A stretch of DNA of 64,000 nt from Drosophila pseudoobscura (taxonomy: Eukaryota; Arthropoda; Insecta; Diptera; Drosophilidae), in contig NC_046680.1 of assembly GCF_009870125.1 (NCBI RefSeq), forward strand, positions 18,433,501 to 18,497,500. Reading direction: 5' to 3'. The notes beneath the pieces were generated by a model, which did not search any database, was not told the DNA's origin, and saw nothing but the letters and a program-made list of their open reading frames with translations. This document shows, one piece after another, positions 10,264 through 21,490 of this stretch. Position numbers and translations under genes: made by a program. The first letter of the stretch is position 1. Every line of letters begins with the position of its first letter.

Positions 10264-10329
10264 ATATACGGTCTGACCCTCAAAAATATATACCGTCTCT
10301 TTTTAAAAATATACCGTAAATATACTGAC
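10264..10329 (-). promoter_or_regulatory. Cluster of Ohler-motif-7-like GTATATTT elements
   Basis: On minus, GTCAGTATATTT (10329-10318) fits the core-promoter motif KTYRGTATWTTT. Two more copies, ACGGTATATTTTT (10317-10305) and ACGGTATATATTT (10295-10284), follow. They lie about 500 bp upstream of the Smg8 ATG. Such motifs mark broad, housekeeping-type promoters in flies. Activity is inferred, not shown. Confidence 0.4.
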
Positions 10330-10805
10330 AAATTCAAGTTCTGTTTTCCAATTTCCTCGATTTTTATCTTCCGTAGAATATTACCATATATATAGCACAT
10401 TTAGCCATGCCCACATAATTTTATACGATTAATGAATAAATTTTCTACACAATTGGTTAGTTTTTATTCCTTGCTTTTATTGTATTTTGACTAAAACAAG
10501 GTTTAAACAAAATAGTTCAACAAAAAAACAGTCGCAATGCTGTCATGTCAATGTTGCAACCGGTGTATGGCCATTTGTATACCCTATAAATAACAGTCCT
10601 AGCACATTAATGCTTAAAAAATTCGATCATAAAATTAGTCACGCACCTAGTTCCCATTTAGAAATTTTTCCATAAGTATACGAACGAAATAAGACATATA
10701 AGTCACTGTGGCTATAAGCTGATATGAAGGATAATTCAAAATGCCCACTATCTGCCGCCAACTTTCGATACTATCGCAGAGTCTGCTACTATCGTTGTTT
10801 CCAAC

Positions 10806-10816
10806 AGCAAACAGCT
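10806..10816 (+). promoter_or_regulatory. E-box (AACAGCTGATT-like) in the Smg8 promoter/5' UTR
   Basis: CAGCTG in the context AACAGCTGATT matches the E-box motif (Ohler motif 5) of fly housekeeping promoters. It sits about 40 bp upstream of the Smg8 start codon, so transcription probably begins close to here. Confidence 0.4.
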
Positions 10817-10851
10817 GATTTCCAAACACAATTTACAAATTTTGTTTTCAA

Positions 10852-13800
10852 ATGGGATTGAAAGATTACTACACCTGGAAATTTCCAAACATACCTGAGC
10901 ATGTGGCGTAAGAGTACTGCATCTTCCAGTTTCGACTGTACACAATTGCTTATCTTCAATTAGCCAAGAATTGGACCAGCTGGGCCGGTCCCTCGTGGTC
11001 GTTGGAGTTATTGGCCGATCACGATGTGTGCTGGCCAACAAAATGCGGGCCTTTGGGATGGAACCACCTGTAGACCATGAGCCGACTGACGGACAGTTGC
11101 AGTGCTATTATAAACCAGGCACCTCTACTTTGCTGCTGCACTTCGAAACGACCTTCGACGATGCGATTTTGGGTCAGCAGATAGATGAAACCATGGAACA
11201 GGACGGGGCCCCGTTCGACTTCGATGGCTTCTACGAACGGATGAAGTGCCGGTTCGTGCGAATGATGCTACTGGCCCTCCACGTCTGCCACATTTTAGTC
11301 TACGTGGAGACAGGTCAGACCTTTGATCTCTCTTTGGTGACCATTTTTCAGCTCATGAAGTTCGGCAGAGAACAGCATCTGATACAGTTTCTGCCCAGTC
11401 TCTTGAAGGAGACCCCTGCTGGGAGACTGCTTGGCGAAAAGTGCCGCCTGTGTACCCCCAGGATTCTGTTCCTCTTCGAGAACTTTACCAACGAGGAGGG
11501 CAAGACCCGGGAATGCGTGTCTGCCTGCGAATTTCAAACGGAGGACAGCATCTATGAGCTCCTGCGCCACCACCAGATAATTACCAACAGCAGTTCGAGC
11601 TCTCTGCTGGCTCTGCCCAACAATAAGCAGTTTGTCTTCTACAATGCCCACGATCAGCTCCATGCGGACAGACTTCTGCAATCCATAGAATTCCTAAACT
11701 TGGACATGCGCAAGGTAGATGTCAAAGAAGAGGACGATGATCTGGAAGTCCTTGAACTAGCCCCCTTCGACGGGTTCGTCAAGTCCTTTGGCGAGTCCTT
11801 CGAAAACACAAATTACGAGGAGCGGCAGTACAAGACAGAGCACACCGCCTGGCACTTTCTGCAGAGGCACGTCCAAGACGCATTGCTAGGCTGCTTCGAC
11901 GAGGGCTCCTTCAAGCAGGTACCACAAAGGGGACAGCTTCAGTTGCTCAATGCCCAGGAGTGGCACGATTGCACTGCGGAATTGCACAAGCTGCTGGTGA
12001 GCAGTGCAGGAACACAGGAATCACTTAACGAGATCCGAAACGAGGATTATGTGAGTTGGTGGCTGGAAGACGGCGTAAAGCGCGTAATTATTCATTCTGG
12101 TTCTTTGCAGCAGGTCTTTTTGCAGTCCTTCGACGAGAGCCTAAACTATGAAAAAAAGTGAGTCAGGAATCCTTTAAACTCGGGATTTTTCCTGTTTACT
12201 TGATTGCTTTTCAGATTCTGGGAACATCTGTGCGAGATTGGCCTCAAGATGGGCATAGAGGCTTACAAAAAGGCTGCCCCAGCCATCTACGGCAGCTCAA
12301 TGCACCAGCAATTGCTGGCCGAAGCCACCCTCGCCTTTGAGGAGGAGGGACGCGGACCACCGGCTGAGGCGTCCATAGCCAAGATGACGGCCACCTGTCT
12401 CAGGCACTGGCAGGATGGTAGGCAGCAGTGTGAGCAGCTCAGCCTGCGATCCCAGCCCTGTACCCAGCCCAAGGAAATGCCGCATGACAAGCACAACAGT
12501 GGAGTGATCCACGTTTCCAGCTGCAATTGTGGCCGGACTCAGGGAAGGAGAGAGGACCCCTTCAGCCTGCGGCAGGCCAACTATGAGTTCTACGAGCACA
12601 TGGTCAAAATGTGCAATCTTTGTGTGAAGGTCAAGCAGTTCAAGTTTCCCATCTTCGAACCGACCAACAATGAATACCGGGCAGCGGCATTTGAGGTTGC
12701 ATTTCCCCTGCTGCACGCCGGGAAGAATCGTCTGGCCGAGGACGCAGAACTAGACCCGGACGAGGAGGATGAGGAACTGCCAACGGGAGAGCGGGAGGAG
12801 CAGCACATCACTCAGAGCAATGGCTGTTCCCAGCCCTTGTCCCCCACATTTGGATCGGATCTGAACATGTCCATAGCCGGCTTCGGAGTCTCGCTGAACG
12901 AATCAGAACCGTGCTTCGATCAGAGTTCCAGCTCTGAAGCGGAATCCACCTGTAGCGGCACATCCAGCGAGGAGTCAAATAACGAGCTGGTGCTGCAGCT
13001 AAAAGAACCCGCCAAAAAGCATGAGGAATCCTGTGATCCCGATTCGATCGCCCCTCTGCCCAGCATGTGCTTGACATCTACCACAGAATATCTCCCTGGC
13101 CTGGTGCACACCTTGAGTAAAGTTGGACTCCTGCCTCTGTTCCCCAGCTGGTCACTGGCCTGTGTCGGCCCCAGTTCCATATACAGCCACAACACGGGCC
13201 TACAGGAGCATTTCCAAAGCGGCTTCCTCTCCGGCGCCAACTTCCTCCTGCCCTGGGACGTCCAGCTTAGGCTTGTACACGCCACCAAGCACTATCACAA
13301 TTCCCACCAGCCGCATATGAGTAAGAAACAGCAACGATATCGCAAGCACGGCGATCGGATGGTGCTGAAAATCTTCGTGGGGTTCGAGTACGAGTGCTCT
13401 CGCGGACATCGCTTTATGATGTGCCGTCCGGACCGTGTGCTCCGTGGCGGAGCAGACATCGAGCGGGACACCTGCAGCAAGATGGTGCACACCAACATGC
13501 CATTGTACTATCCTTGTCCTTGCCGATCCCAAAATAATTATTTGGCCCAGCTAATGCGTATCCATGTGGTCACTCCCAAGGCTCCCGTCAACATCATCGT
13601 CGACCCCAAAGTCTGCATGGGAAAGGACAAGTACACATTCACCTTAGGCAGCATGGTCCCACCCCGATTATCGCAGAGCGCCTACTGGATCCTCCGACTG
13701 CCCTATGTCTATCAAGGCGACGATGCCCTGATTGCTCCGCCGGAGAAACTGGAGCCAGATGACATAATGGCTGGCGGCTATCTCTTGGCGGGTATGTTTG

Positions 13801-13886
13801 GGATTGCAGAAACGGATCCAACACTGGACTTGAATGATCAGGGCCATCTGGACACCAATGAGCTAGGAACGTTTACCAGAATTTGA
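10852..13886 (+). CDS. Smg8: SMG8, nonsense-mediated mRNA decay factor
   Basis: Exons 10852-10907, 10964-12157 and 12215-13886 join in frame to give 973 codons, all with GT-AG introns of 56-57 bp. The start ATG at 10852 gives [19 protein letters not shown], a conserved SMG8-like N-terminus; later Mets would lose it. The first block ([16 protein letters not shown], then AFGMEPP) is the N-terminal G-fold region, and the C-terminal part carries [13 protein letters not shown] and many paired Cys. An acidic Ser/Glu-rich linker lies between them (residues about 590-700). SMG8 acts with SMG9 to control SMG1 kinase, which phosphorylates UPF1 in NMD. It is slightly longer than I would expect for the fly protein. 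Part of the excess may be a 60-bp in-frame intron at 12051-12110. The gene lies head-to-head with the SLC25 carrier. Confidence 0.93.
12051..12110 (+). other. Smg8: Probable in-frame 60-bp intron (or exitron) in Smg8
   Basis: Begins GTGAGTTGG and ends TTCTTTGCAG with a pyrimidine-rich 3' half and a branch-point-like GTAAT. It is 60 bp, a multiple of three, in phase 0, with no stop, so both retained and spliced forms keep the frame. The retained form adds residues 382-401, starting VSWWLEDG. Typical fly intron size and boundaries favour removal. Confidence 0.6.
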
Positions 13887-15080
13887 GAATGCCAAGAGGA
13901 TAATTTCATTGATCAAGTAAAGTCTGAGCAAACTAGTCCCCTTTTGGCAACATTACAAAGCTTTTCACATATTCTTTTTAGTAACGATTAACGATCTTCA
14001 GGCTGTGCTCTAGGGCTGGAATTATGCAGAGCGGATATGGCTAGGCTTGCTTGAGGAGTCCATCGGCTCTGATTCTGCTGGGTGCTGGAACGGCTGGTGG
14101 CACTGGTGATGGAGCAGCAAGTCATTGATATTTTCAAGAAAACAACCTTTGCGAAACTGAAATAGATATTGAAATAGCCATTACTTGCGTTTGGTTAACT
14201 TATGAATTTATTCAATTCTAGACAGTGATCTGAGATGTAAATATGTATAGATATTATAAAATATAATGAAGCTGACTACCTTTGGGAATAAATAACCAAT
14301 AAAGTAATTATTTGGTAAAAAAAAACCCAGGTGTCGGCACGTTAATTTGGGAACTAGAAGCCTGGGCTAGGTAGCTGCGGTGCTGAGAAACGGGGCGGCA
14401 CAAATTCAAATAGTGCAGCCACCGTTTTTATCACAGAGGCAGTAAAAAAGTCTGGCTTCTGTACCGCCCGCGAGCACATTGTAAAAATTTGTTAATCACT
14501 TTGACGCCTTACGCCTTTGACCACTTTTACTGAAAACTGATCTATAAACAAATCAGCTTGACACCAAAAAAGCGGAACTGAAAGAAAGTCTATACGAGTT
14601 CAATGCAAACGGACAGTGGCAATGCAATTGACAAGATGTTTGCCATCTCTATGGACTGTCCATCATAATGGGCATCACCACTAAGTGTGGCGCGGTGAAA
14701 AGACAATTTCAAATGAAGGAAATCGGCCAATGCAAGCAACTACTATATTGCTGGTGATAGGATGCACTTATTTCATAAACAGTTGCAATTTTTGATTAAA
14801 TAAATTCTCTCATTTCTTCGGTGCCAGTGCCGAGTGCATTCTATGAGGAGTACTCTTTCACGCGCAGACGATCAGCAGAGCCTGTGAGTATCCAATTAAA
14901 TTGACATATTTAGCGACGAGTGGCACTTCCTGATAACGAGAGTGTCTGTCTTCCCGTTTGGTGCATTTTATTATTTAACTAGACTTGACTCTGGGGGTAG
15001 AAGGAGACGTCATCGGAGCGGAGAACGCAGTTTGCTAAGTATCCGGGAGTAGCAAAGTTCAGTCTTTACTTTGTGGTAGG
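13887..15080. other. Smg8 3' UTR and intergenic DNA
   Basis: Two AATAAA signals at 14287-14292 and 14298-14303 probably end the Smg8 transcript. The remaining 780 bp up to the carboxypeptidase promoter shows no gene. Confidence 0.55.
14287..14303 (+). terminator. Smg8: Tandem poly(A) signals of Smg8
   Basis: AATAAA occurs twice in 17 bp, about 400 bp after the TGA at 13884-13886, followed by an A-rich run near 14318. These are the first canonical hexamers downstream of the stop. Confidence 0.5.
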
Positions 15081-15098
15081 TTGGACAGGGTAAGGTAC

Positions 15099-15223
15099 CA
15101 GATAAGCACGGGCGAGACACACGCCAGATGACTGATCAATTATTTCCACTATTCCCACATTCAATACACCTATCAGTTTTAGATAACGCCATCTGGAGTG
15201 GCCACTCCTGAGACAAATAAAAG
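15099..15223 (+). promoter_or_regulatory. Carboxypeptidase promoter: GATA boxes plus TATA-like box
   Basis: CAGATAAG at 15099-15106 and AGATAA at 15181-15186 are GATA-factor sites, and a TATA-like AAATAAAAG lies at 15215-15223, 56 bp before the ATG. GATA sites near the TATA box are typical of fly midgut digestive-enzyme genes, which fits the product. Gut expression is an inference. Confidence 0.5.
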
Positions 15224-15278
15224 CCTTGTCCGGATCTACTGGCGACACAGTGAACGCTCGACCGTTCCAGACACCAAC

Positions 15279-16736
15279 ATGAGACTGCTCCTCCTCCTAC
15301 TCGCCATCCTGCCGCTGGCCATGGCCGCGCCCAAGTCGTCGGCAACGGACCGTTTGGCCATTCGCTACGACTACTTCAAGGTCTACAGTTTGTTCATCGA
15401 GAACGAACAGCAATTGGAGGAATTGAAGGAGATCTACGAAGACATTTCCGTAAGAACATCGTGTGTGTTCTACAGGAGAACAGTTCAGTGAAATCCGAAT
15501 ATCATTCCAGGTGCACGTCCTCAACGAGCTCGCTGGTCCTGGTCATAGTTATAACATCATTGTGGGTCCCCTGCTCCAAAAGTACGTTGAGGGTAAACTG
15601 AATGAATTGAAGATTATCTTTAAAGTGATTGTCGATGATCTGCAAAAGTAAGTGTAATTGATCTCCATTCGGATCATATCTAAAATACCTACCTTCTGTT
15701 CTTAAGATTGCTGGATAAGTCTGCTGTGGATAAGGACTCTCAGATGGAGTGGGAGTCGTATCACACCCTGGACACGATCTACGACTGGGTGGACAAGGAG
15801 TGCGCCGCCCACGACTACCTGGAGTGCAAGGTGATCGGCCAGTCATACGAGGGCCGCGACATCAAGAGCATCAGGCTGTCGAAGCGCGAGGGCAACAAGG
15901 CCATCTTCCTGGAGGGCAACATCCATGCCATGGAGTGGATCTCCTCGGCCACCGTCACCTTCCTCCTCAACGAGCTGATCAACTCCGAAGACCCTGAGAT
16001 GCAGCGCCTGAGCGAGGAGTACGATTGGATTGTAGTGCCCATGGTCAACCCCGACGGTTTCGTTTACACCCACGAAGTGGAGCGCCTGTGGCGCAAGAAC
16101 CGACGTCCCAATGGCGCCACAAACTCCTCCGGCCCCTGCTACGGCATCGACATGAACCGCAACTTCGACTACCACTGGGGCGGTGCCGGCTGGAACATCG
16201 ACGAGCCCTGCGACCACTGGTTCGGCGGCCACGAGCCCAACACCGAGATCGAGATCCTCAGCCTGCAGTCCTTCGTCAGCTCCTTCGAGGACGGCTACAT
16301 CCGGTCCTACATGGCCTTCCACGCCTACGGCCAGTACGTGCTCCTGCCCTACGGCCACAGCAACACCGAGTTCCCCCCCAACTACGAACAGATGAAGCGC
16401 ATCGCCGCCGCCTTCTCCGATGCTGCGTCTGAGCCCTACGGCTCAGCCTTCACCTACGGCGCCAGCGGTCTGCTGAACTGTGAGTATTACGATTTGCTTT
16501 CCCTTCGATTTCCCAACTGACCGCAACACTCACCTTCAGATGTCGTCTCTGGCGCTGCCAAGGATTGGGCCTACGGCGTGAAGAACATCCCCTTCACCTG
16601 CACCGTAGAGCTGCGCGACAAGGGCACCTACGGCTTCTTCCTGCCCTCCAACCAGATCACCGAGGTCGGTGTCGAGGTTGCGGCTGGCCTGAAGGGTCTG
16701 GTCAACAAGGCCGCCGAGGAGGGTATCTTCGACTAA
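15279..16736 (+). CDS. Secreted metallocarboxypeptidase (M14A, carboxypeptidase A/B type)
   Basis: Exons 15279-15449, 15511-15647, 15707-16479 and 16540-16736 give 425 aa, all GT-AG with matching phases. Residues 1-17 are a signal peptide (MRLLLLLLAILPLAMAA), followed by a propeptide to about 115 and the catalytic domain. Zinc ligands are His176 and Glu179 (in GNIHAMEW) and His308 (in FHAYGQ). Catalytic Glu384 lies in TVELRD, with Arg232, Asn253-Arg254 (MNRNFD) and Tyr361. The Tyr361 codon is split by the last intron. The usual Arg after HA is Met. The residue matching bovine CPA Ile255 is Lys368 (SGAAKDW), which predicts preference for acidic C-terminal residues. The zymogen is probably secreted into the gut and activated by trypsin. 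Close to D. melanogaster CG12374-type enzymes, but the exact orthologue is not certain. Confidence 0.92.
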
Positions 16737-16799
16737 ACATTAGTCCGGGCGATGGAAAACCTCTGGGAACATACGGATTTATAGGCTGCTGTAGAAAAT

Positions 16800-16805
16800 A
16801 ATAAA
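16800..16805 (+). terminator. Poly(A) signal of the carboxypeptidase gene
   Basis: AATAAA 63 bp after the TAA at 16734-16736, giving the short 3' UTR usual for digestive-enzyme genes. Confidence 0.6.
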
Positions 16806-19183
16806 TATATAAATTTATATTTATTCCGATGAACATTCAAACGATGCTTGTAATGCTTACATTGTGAAGAGTAACGGGTTTCAAAAGCTCCATAAACGAA
16901 AACAAAGAAAGCTCCTGTTTAACTGTGCACGCGAAAGAGCTTTCGGCGCCACAATGATGAAGATATCATGTAGATATTATCCTTTTCCTTGGAGACACTT
17001 ATCCACTTCATGTTTTTAGTACGAGTAATAGACTATACATTTTTGAGAGGGGATGATTAGCTAATTAATAACTATCTCAGGATAAACATTCATGCGAGAT
17101 TTTACAGCCACTTGCAGTTGCAGCTGTGCATAAATCCGTTGATTCCCCCCATGAAACTTTCTCTATATAAAACATTTATGCCACCCATTGCCGTCTTCTG
17201 CAGGAGGTCCTCAGCCTAAAATTACTGCATCTAAATGGACCATAACCATAAATGTATGCAAATTACGGACCGTTGCTGCAGTATCAATAAATATTTATCT
17301 GCCGCACTCTGCGGCTGTTGCTCCTTTAAGCCAGGCGGAGTCCAACAATTTGCACTGCGGTTGCCCACTGACACGTAGATATGTATGTTTTTGGTTGGGG
17401 GAGGGGGAAGGTGTAAACTTTCGGGGCACGCAGCAAAACTTTGGCAAAAATGCAGTGAAATATCATGAGCAGAAGCCAAAGCCGTGGCCGTAGACGTATC
17501 TGAAGCAGGAGCTGAAGCTGAAGCCGAAAGCCATCAACACCAACCGTGGCAACATAAAATTTTCTACTACAAAGTGGTTATTTTGTTTGAAGTAATCCGC
17601 AAGAAGTCGTTAAAAGTGTCGTTGCCAGTGCTTCTAGATTGATGATGGTTTCACGTGTCCGCCACAGGAACGCGACCTTCCGGGATGTGCCGGGATGTGT
17701 TCCCTGATCCAAGAGACATACTACGGCCAGGAGATGCACTATTGCGAGAAAACTGAAGCAATATCTCCTGATACGATATACATACGTTTCAATGATTTCC
17801 TTTGCTCCGCTCGCTTCAATGCTTTGACATGGAACTGCTGCAAAAATTTCTGATAGGAAAGTCTTTGACACCTGATATTCAAAGGCTTGGGAATGGGTGT
17901 GTGTACGTGCGCCGTATCAGAGCGGAGCCTGCAATCAAATATGCCAAGGAAATAAAATTCCAAAGCTGATGCTGGAGCTCTGAGGCATCTAAACAGGTTC
18001 TTCCATTTGCTCCGTTTGTTTTCCGCCGCCATTTTCAATTAACTTTGGACTGCCGCCCCCCTCGCACTCATAGTCCTTTATGGCTTTTAACGCTTTTCTG
18101 TCACGTGGCAAGCGGGATAGCTGGGAAAGCAGGAAATAGTCGTGGGTTATATGGCACATAAAATGGCCAGCTCGTTATGCAAATGCCTTTTCTGGCAGGA
18201 AGGCGGGGCAATTGCATCGACCATAAATCGGTAGTGTTATGTTTATATGATCCAATTCGGGTAATATTCTGCGCGCTACCCCCGGAATCCTGGTATCTTG
18301 CGATCCTGTCCTGCGGGGCACAAATCAATGTTGAAGTACCAAACTTGGCGTGTTTAACTAACATCAAAATCGTTGTTGGAATCGTCGGTGTGTGGGGCCA
18401 GGAGCGGGGGAAACTACTTTGCGCCTAATTGTGGGTCAATATTGGTTATTAGATTAGATTGAATGTGTGCTTGAAATGCTATCGAAAGTGCTGGAATTGG
18501 CTGGTGCGATATTAGTCTATTCATTTGGTATTTAAGCTCGGCGAACACTGATTTCGAGCGAAAAAGGGGGAAAATATTACTGATAGCACATTTAATCCTT
18601 TTTCAAGCCCCATTACCCTTAATTCAGATTAGATTTCCATCCACTGGACGTTGTCTATTGGCTAATGTGATATGAGGCTTTTCATTTGGTTGTTAATCTT
18701 TGCTTAACTTCACTTTAGAAAACATTAAATAGTGGTATTTACCATGATACCCAAAAATTACCCATACAATTATGAGCTGTGTGCTTGGCTCAAATATCCC
18801 CCCAAAGTAAATTACATCACAGAATTATATCACTTAAAGTGGTCTGCCGATACCCATACATGCATAATCCCCAACTACCGCCCCCTGCCCGCCCAAATGT
18901 TGTGCATAATTAAACGATTGTCCAGACAAAAGCCGCACACAAAAAAAAAAGAAATAAAGAAAGACAGAAATGTAACAAGAGCCCGTCGGGTGTATGCAGG
19001 TGGGCGTGGCAGTAGTGGGAGTGCCAAACCGCAGGCAAATAGTCGATGGCTGGACACACGGACGTGGAGTGGCATGGGAGTGGAGACGGGAGAGGGGAGA
19101 TGGAGATCCAACAGTTAGCACACGCAAAACAAAGCAAAACTGTGGAGAAGAGTGAAAGGGCAGTGTAGAGGAATGGCCAGGAA

Positions 19184-19206
19184 CCAGAACCAGAACCAGA
19201 ACCAAC
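19184..19206. repeat. (AACCAG)n short tandem repeat
   Basis: Three to four copies of a 6-bp unit. Confidence 0.7.
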
Positions 19207-19253
19207 GAAAAGTTGCTTGTCATTGAACCATGAACTGGTCACCATCGCCATCG

Positions 19254-19312
19254 CTCACTCACTCACTCATTCATTCACTCGTCCACTCATCCACTCACCC
19301 ACTCGACCACTC
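19254..19312. repeat. Imperfect (CACT)n repeat
   Basis: About 59 bp of CACT/CATT/CACC units with scattered substitutions. Confidence 0.7.
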
Positions 19313-20166
19313 TTTCAGGCAGCCAGCCCAGTCGGGCGACAGAGGGAGATGGAAAAGCGTGGAAGAGAGGCGTCACGTGTTTGTGAATTGCGCGTATTTG
19401 CTTATGCAAAAGGCCAGACCAGACCGAAGGGGCACACGCGCAGGTTGGCGGTGTTTGGGCGCGTGGGTGGCCACTGTTTGATTTACAGCCACCCACGGAA
19501 GCGCGGAAGAGCGGAAGGCAGAGGAGTGGACAGAAGCAAGCGAGGAGTCATGGCTATGTTATAAGGCCTGGGGCTTTGGATCCCTTGTAGATGTACAGTT
19601 TGAAGTGCCACTGTGTAATATGCACATTTGGCTAAGTAGTCAAAATAAGTAAATACAAAAATTAATCCTATTTAACGGTGTCCCGATCTGTCTCAAAAAG
19701 ATGGGAGCATTTTATTGCAAGGGTATAAAGAACGAGCATGCTGAAAAGACTCGTACGAGTGCTTAAACATTTATTCGCTGCTTGCATCAAAGAGTTTTTC
19801 GCTGTCCATTGAATTTTAATTAACAGAAAAATAAGGTTAGACGTGCGTTTTTCCACCCATGCGCTACACTTGGAGTGCTTGGTAGCGTTTTAATGATTAA
19901 TGCTCATTTAATGTTCCTTTATTGATAAACTTTGATTGATTGATTGATGGATTGTCTGGACAGCAGTCCTACCAGCAGAAAAATTGCCATTAATATTCAT
20001 CCATCGGTACATACGTATGTTTGTACTATGTATTTGCACGTGTGGCCAGGCAGGCATTTTATCCTTAATTAGTTTATTCTAGTTCTGTTTATCTGACGAT
20101 CTAAATTACATTGCGCTGAGCCCCCCTGCGAAAAATGCTCCATGCAAATAGTCGCCAGGAAGAGGC

Positions 20167-20186
20167 AGAGAGAGAGAGAGAGAGAG
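20167..20186. repeat. (AG)10 microsatellite
   Basis: Ten uninterrupted AG units. Confidence 0.85.
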
Positions 20187-21457
20187 CGTATGCGACATAG
20201 TTTACCGCTATTATTGTAATGGACTCAACGGACTTTTCACTGTTCGCCGTGTTAACCCCTCCCTTTCCCTACACTGTGCGACATTTTGAGGCTTATTGTT
20301 ATCTTATTGTACATTAAGAGTTCAATTGAATCGAATGTCGCTCGTCATGCGGCAGCGCCTCTCGGTCGGATGTGCGGGAGGCTTCATCTTGGTGTACAAA
20401 TGTTAGTTCCTCTCAGTGGCTGCTTGCAGCTAACTTTTTTCTTCCAGTGCATTCCCTGGCTTTTTGCAGTTGTTGCAGTTCCCTGGGAGTTGGTCCGCAA
20501 ATGTGGCCCGGCCCTTCCACATTGGTCACGCACTGCTCCGTTTGGGACCGGAAATAACGCTGGGCAGCTGCTCTTTCTGTTGCTCTTTCTGTGGCTGCTT
20601 TGGCCCCTGGCTCATACCGCATGCCGCATGGCTCATGGCTCCTGGCTCCTGCTGCAGACAGGGCGTATGAGTTATATTTATTTTATCTCGTGTCTGTTTG
20701 ACTTTTGCATTAAAACGCGCTCGCTCAGGCATAAAATGTTGGCTGTTTTTATTGAAATCGACGTCATTAATGCGGGAATTATGCGAGTCGTAAGACAATG
20801 GGGTGTGGCAGTGGCCGAGTGGCTTTCCTTCTCTCCGACTCCCTCCAACATTTAATCATCATCCACATGGATGCGCTTCGGGTGTAACCATAAACTTTTG
20901 TTTTGAAACCGGATCGCTCGATTGTGCTGCTGACCAACTGGCCGCTTATCGAGGCACACTTCAAACAACTGCCATACCAGCCCCAACTGCCGCACTCCTG
21001 CTGTTGCCGGTTGCTCTGCTGTTGGTGCTGGTGCTGCCGCTGCTGCCGCTGCTGTTGGAGCTGCTGCCAGGACATCGATACCGCAGACCACCGACCACCG
21101 ACCACACACACAGGGCGGTAGGGACAGCGATAGCGTCAGCGTCGGCGTCGGTGTCAGCTCACTCCGCCATATGCGGCCGGCTATGTTAAATAGTTGGCCA
21201 CAAGTGTGACCCGACAATTTATGGATATGATTCCGCAGGAGAAGGCCCAGCAGCGGGCTATTCAGGGCACTGCAGCGTAGGACATGGGGCATTCAATTAA
21301 TGACCAGCCTGGCCACAGAAATTGATGGCAGTTTTGGAAAGTTGTCCGAGGGGCAGGCAGGCGCAAAAACCAGACAAATGTCAGAGCTGAAAGGAATTGA
21401 ATGTCCGCCGAGGCACAATGAACTTTTGGTACACTTTTGGGTAATTGTTTGAGGGCG

Positions 21458-21490
21458 GGTTACCAGGGTTACCAGGGTTACCAGAGTAAC
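21458..21490. repeat. GGGTTACCA tandem repeat
   Basis: Three near-perfect 10-bp copies (GGTTACCAGG unit), followed by a diverged copy. Confidence 0.7.

Noticed and set aside
20286..20855. Plus-strand open frame of 189 codons, hydrophobic in part
   Set aside because: No recognisable domain, no splice or promoter support, CTG/GCC-rich low complexity; the antisense frames are equally open.
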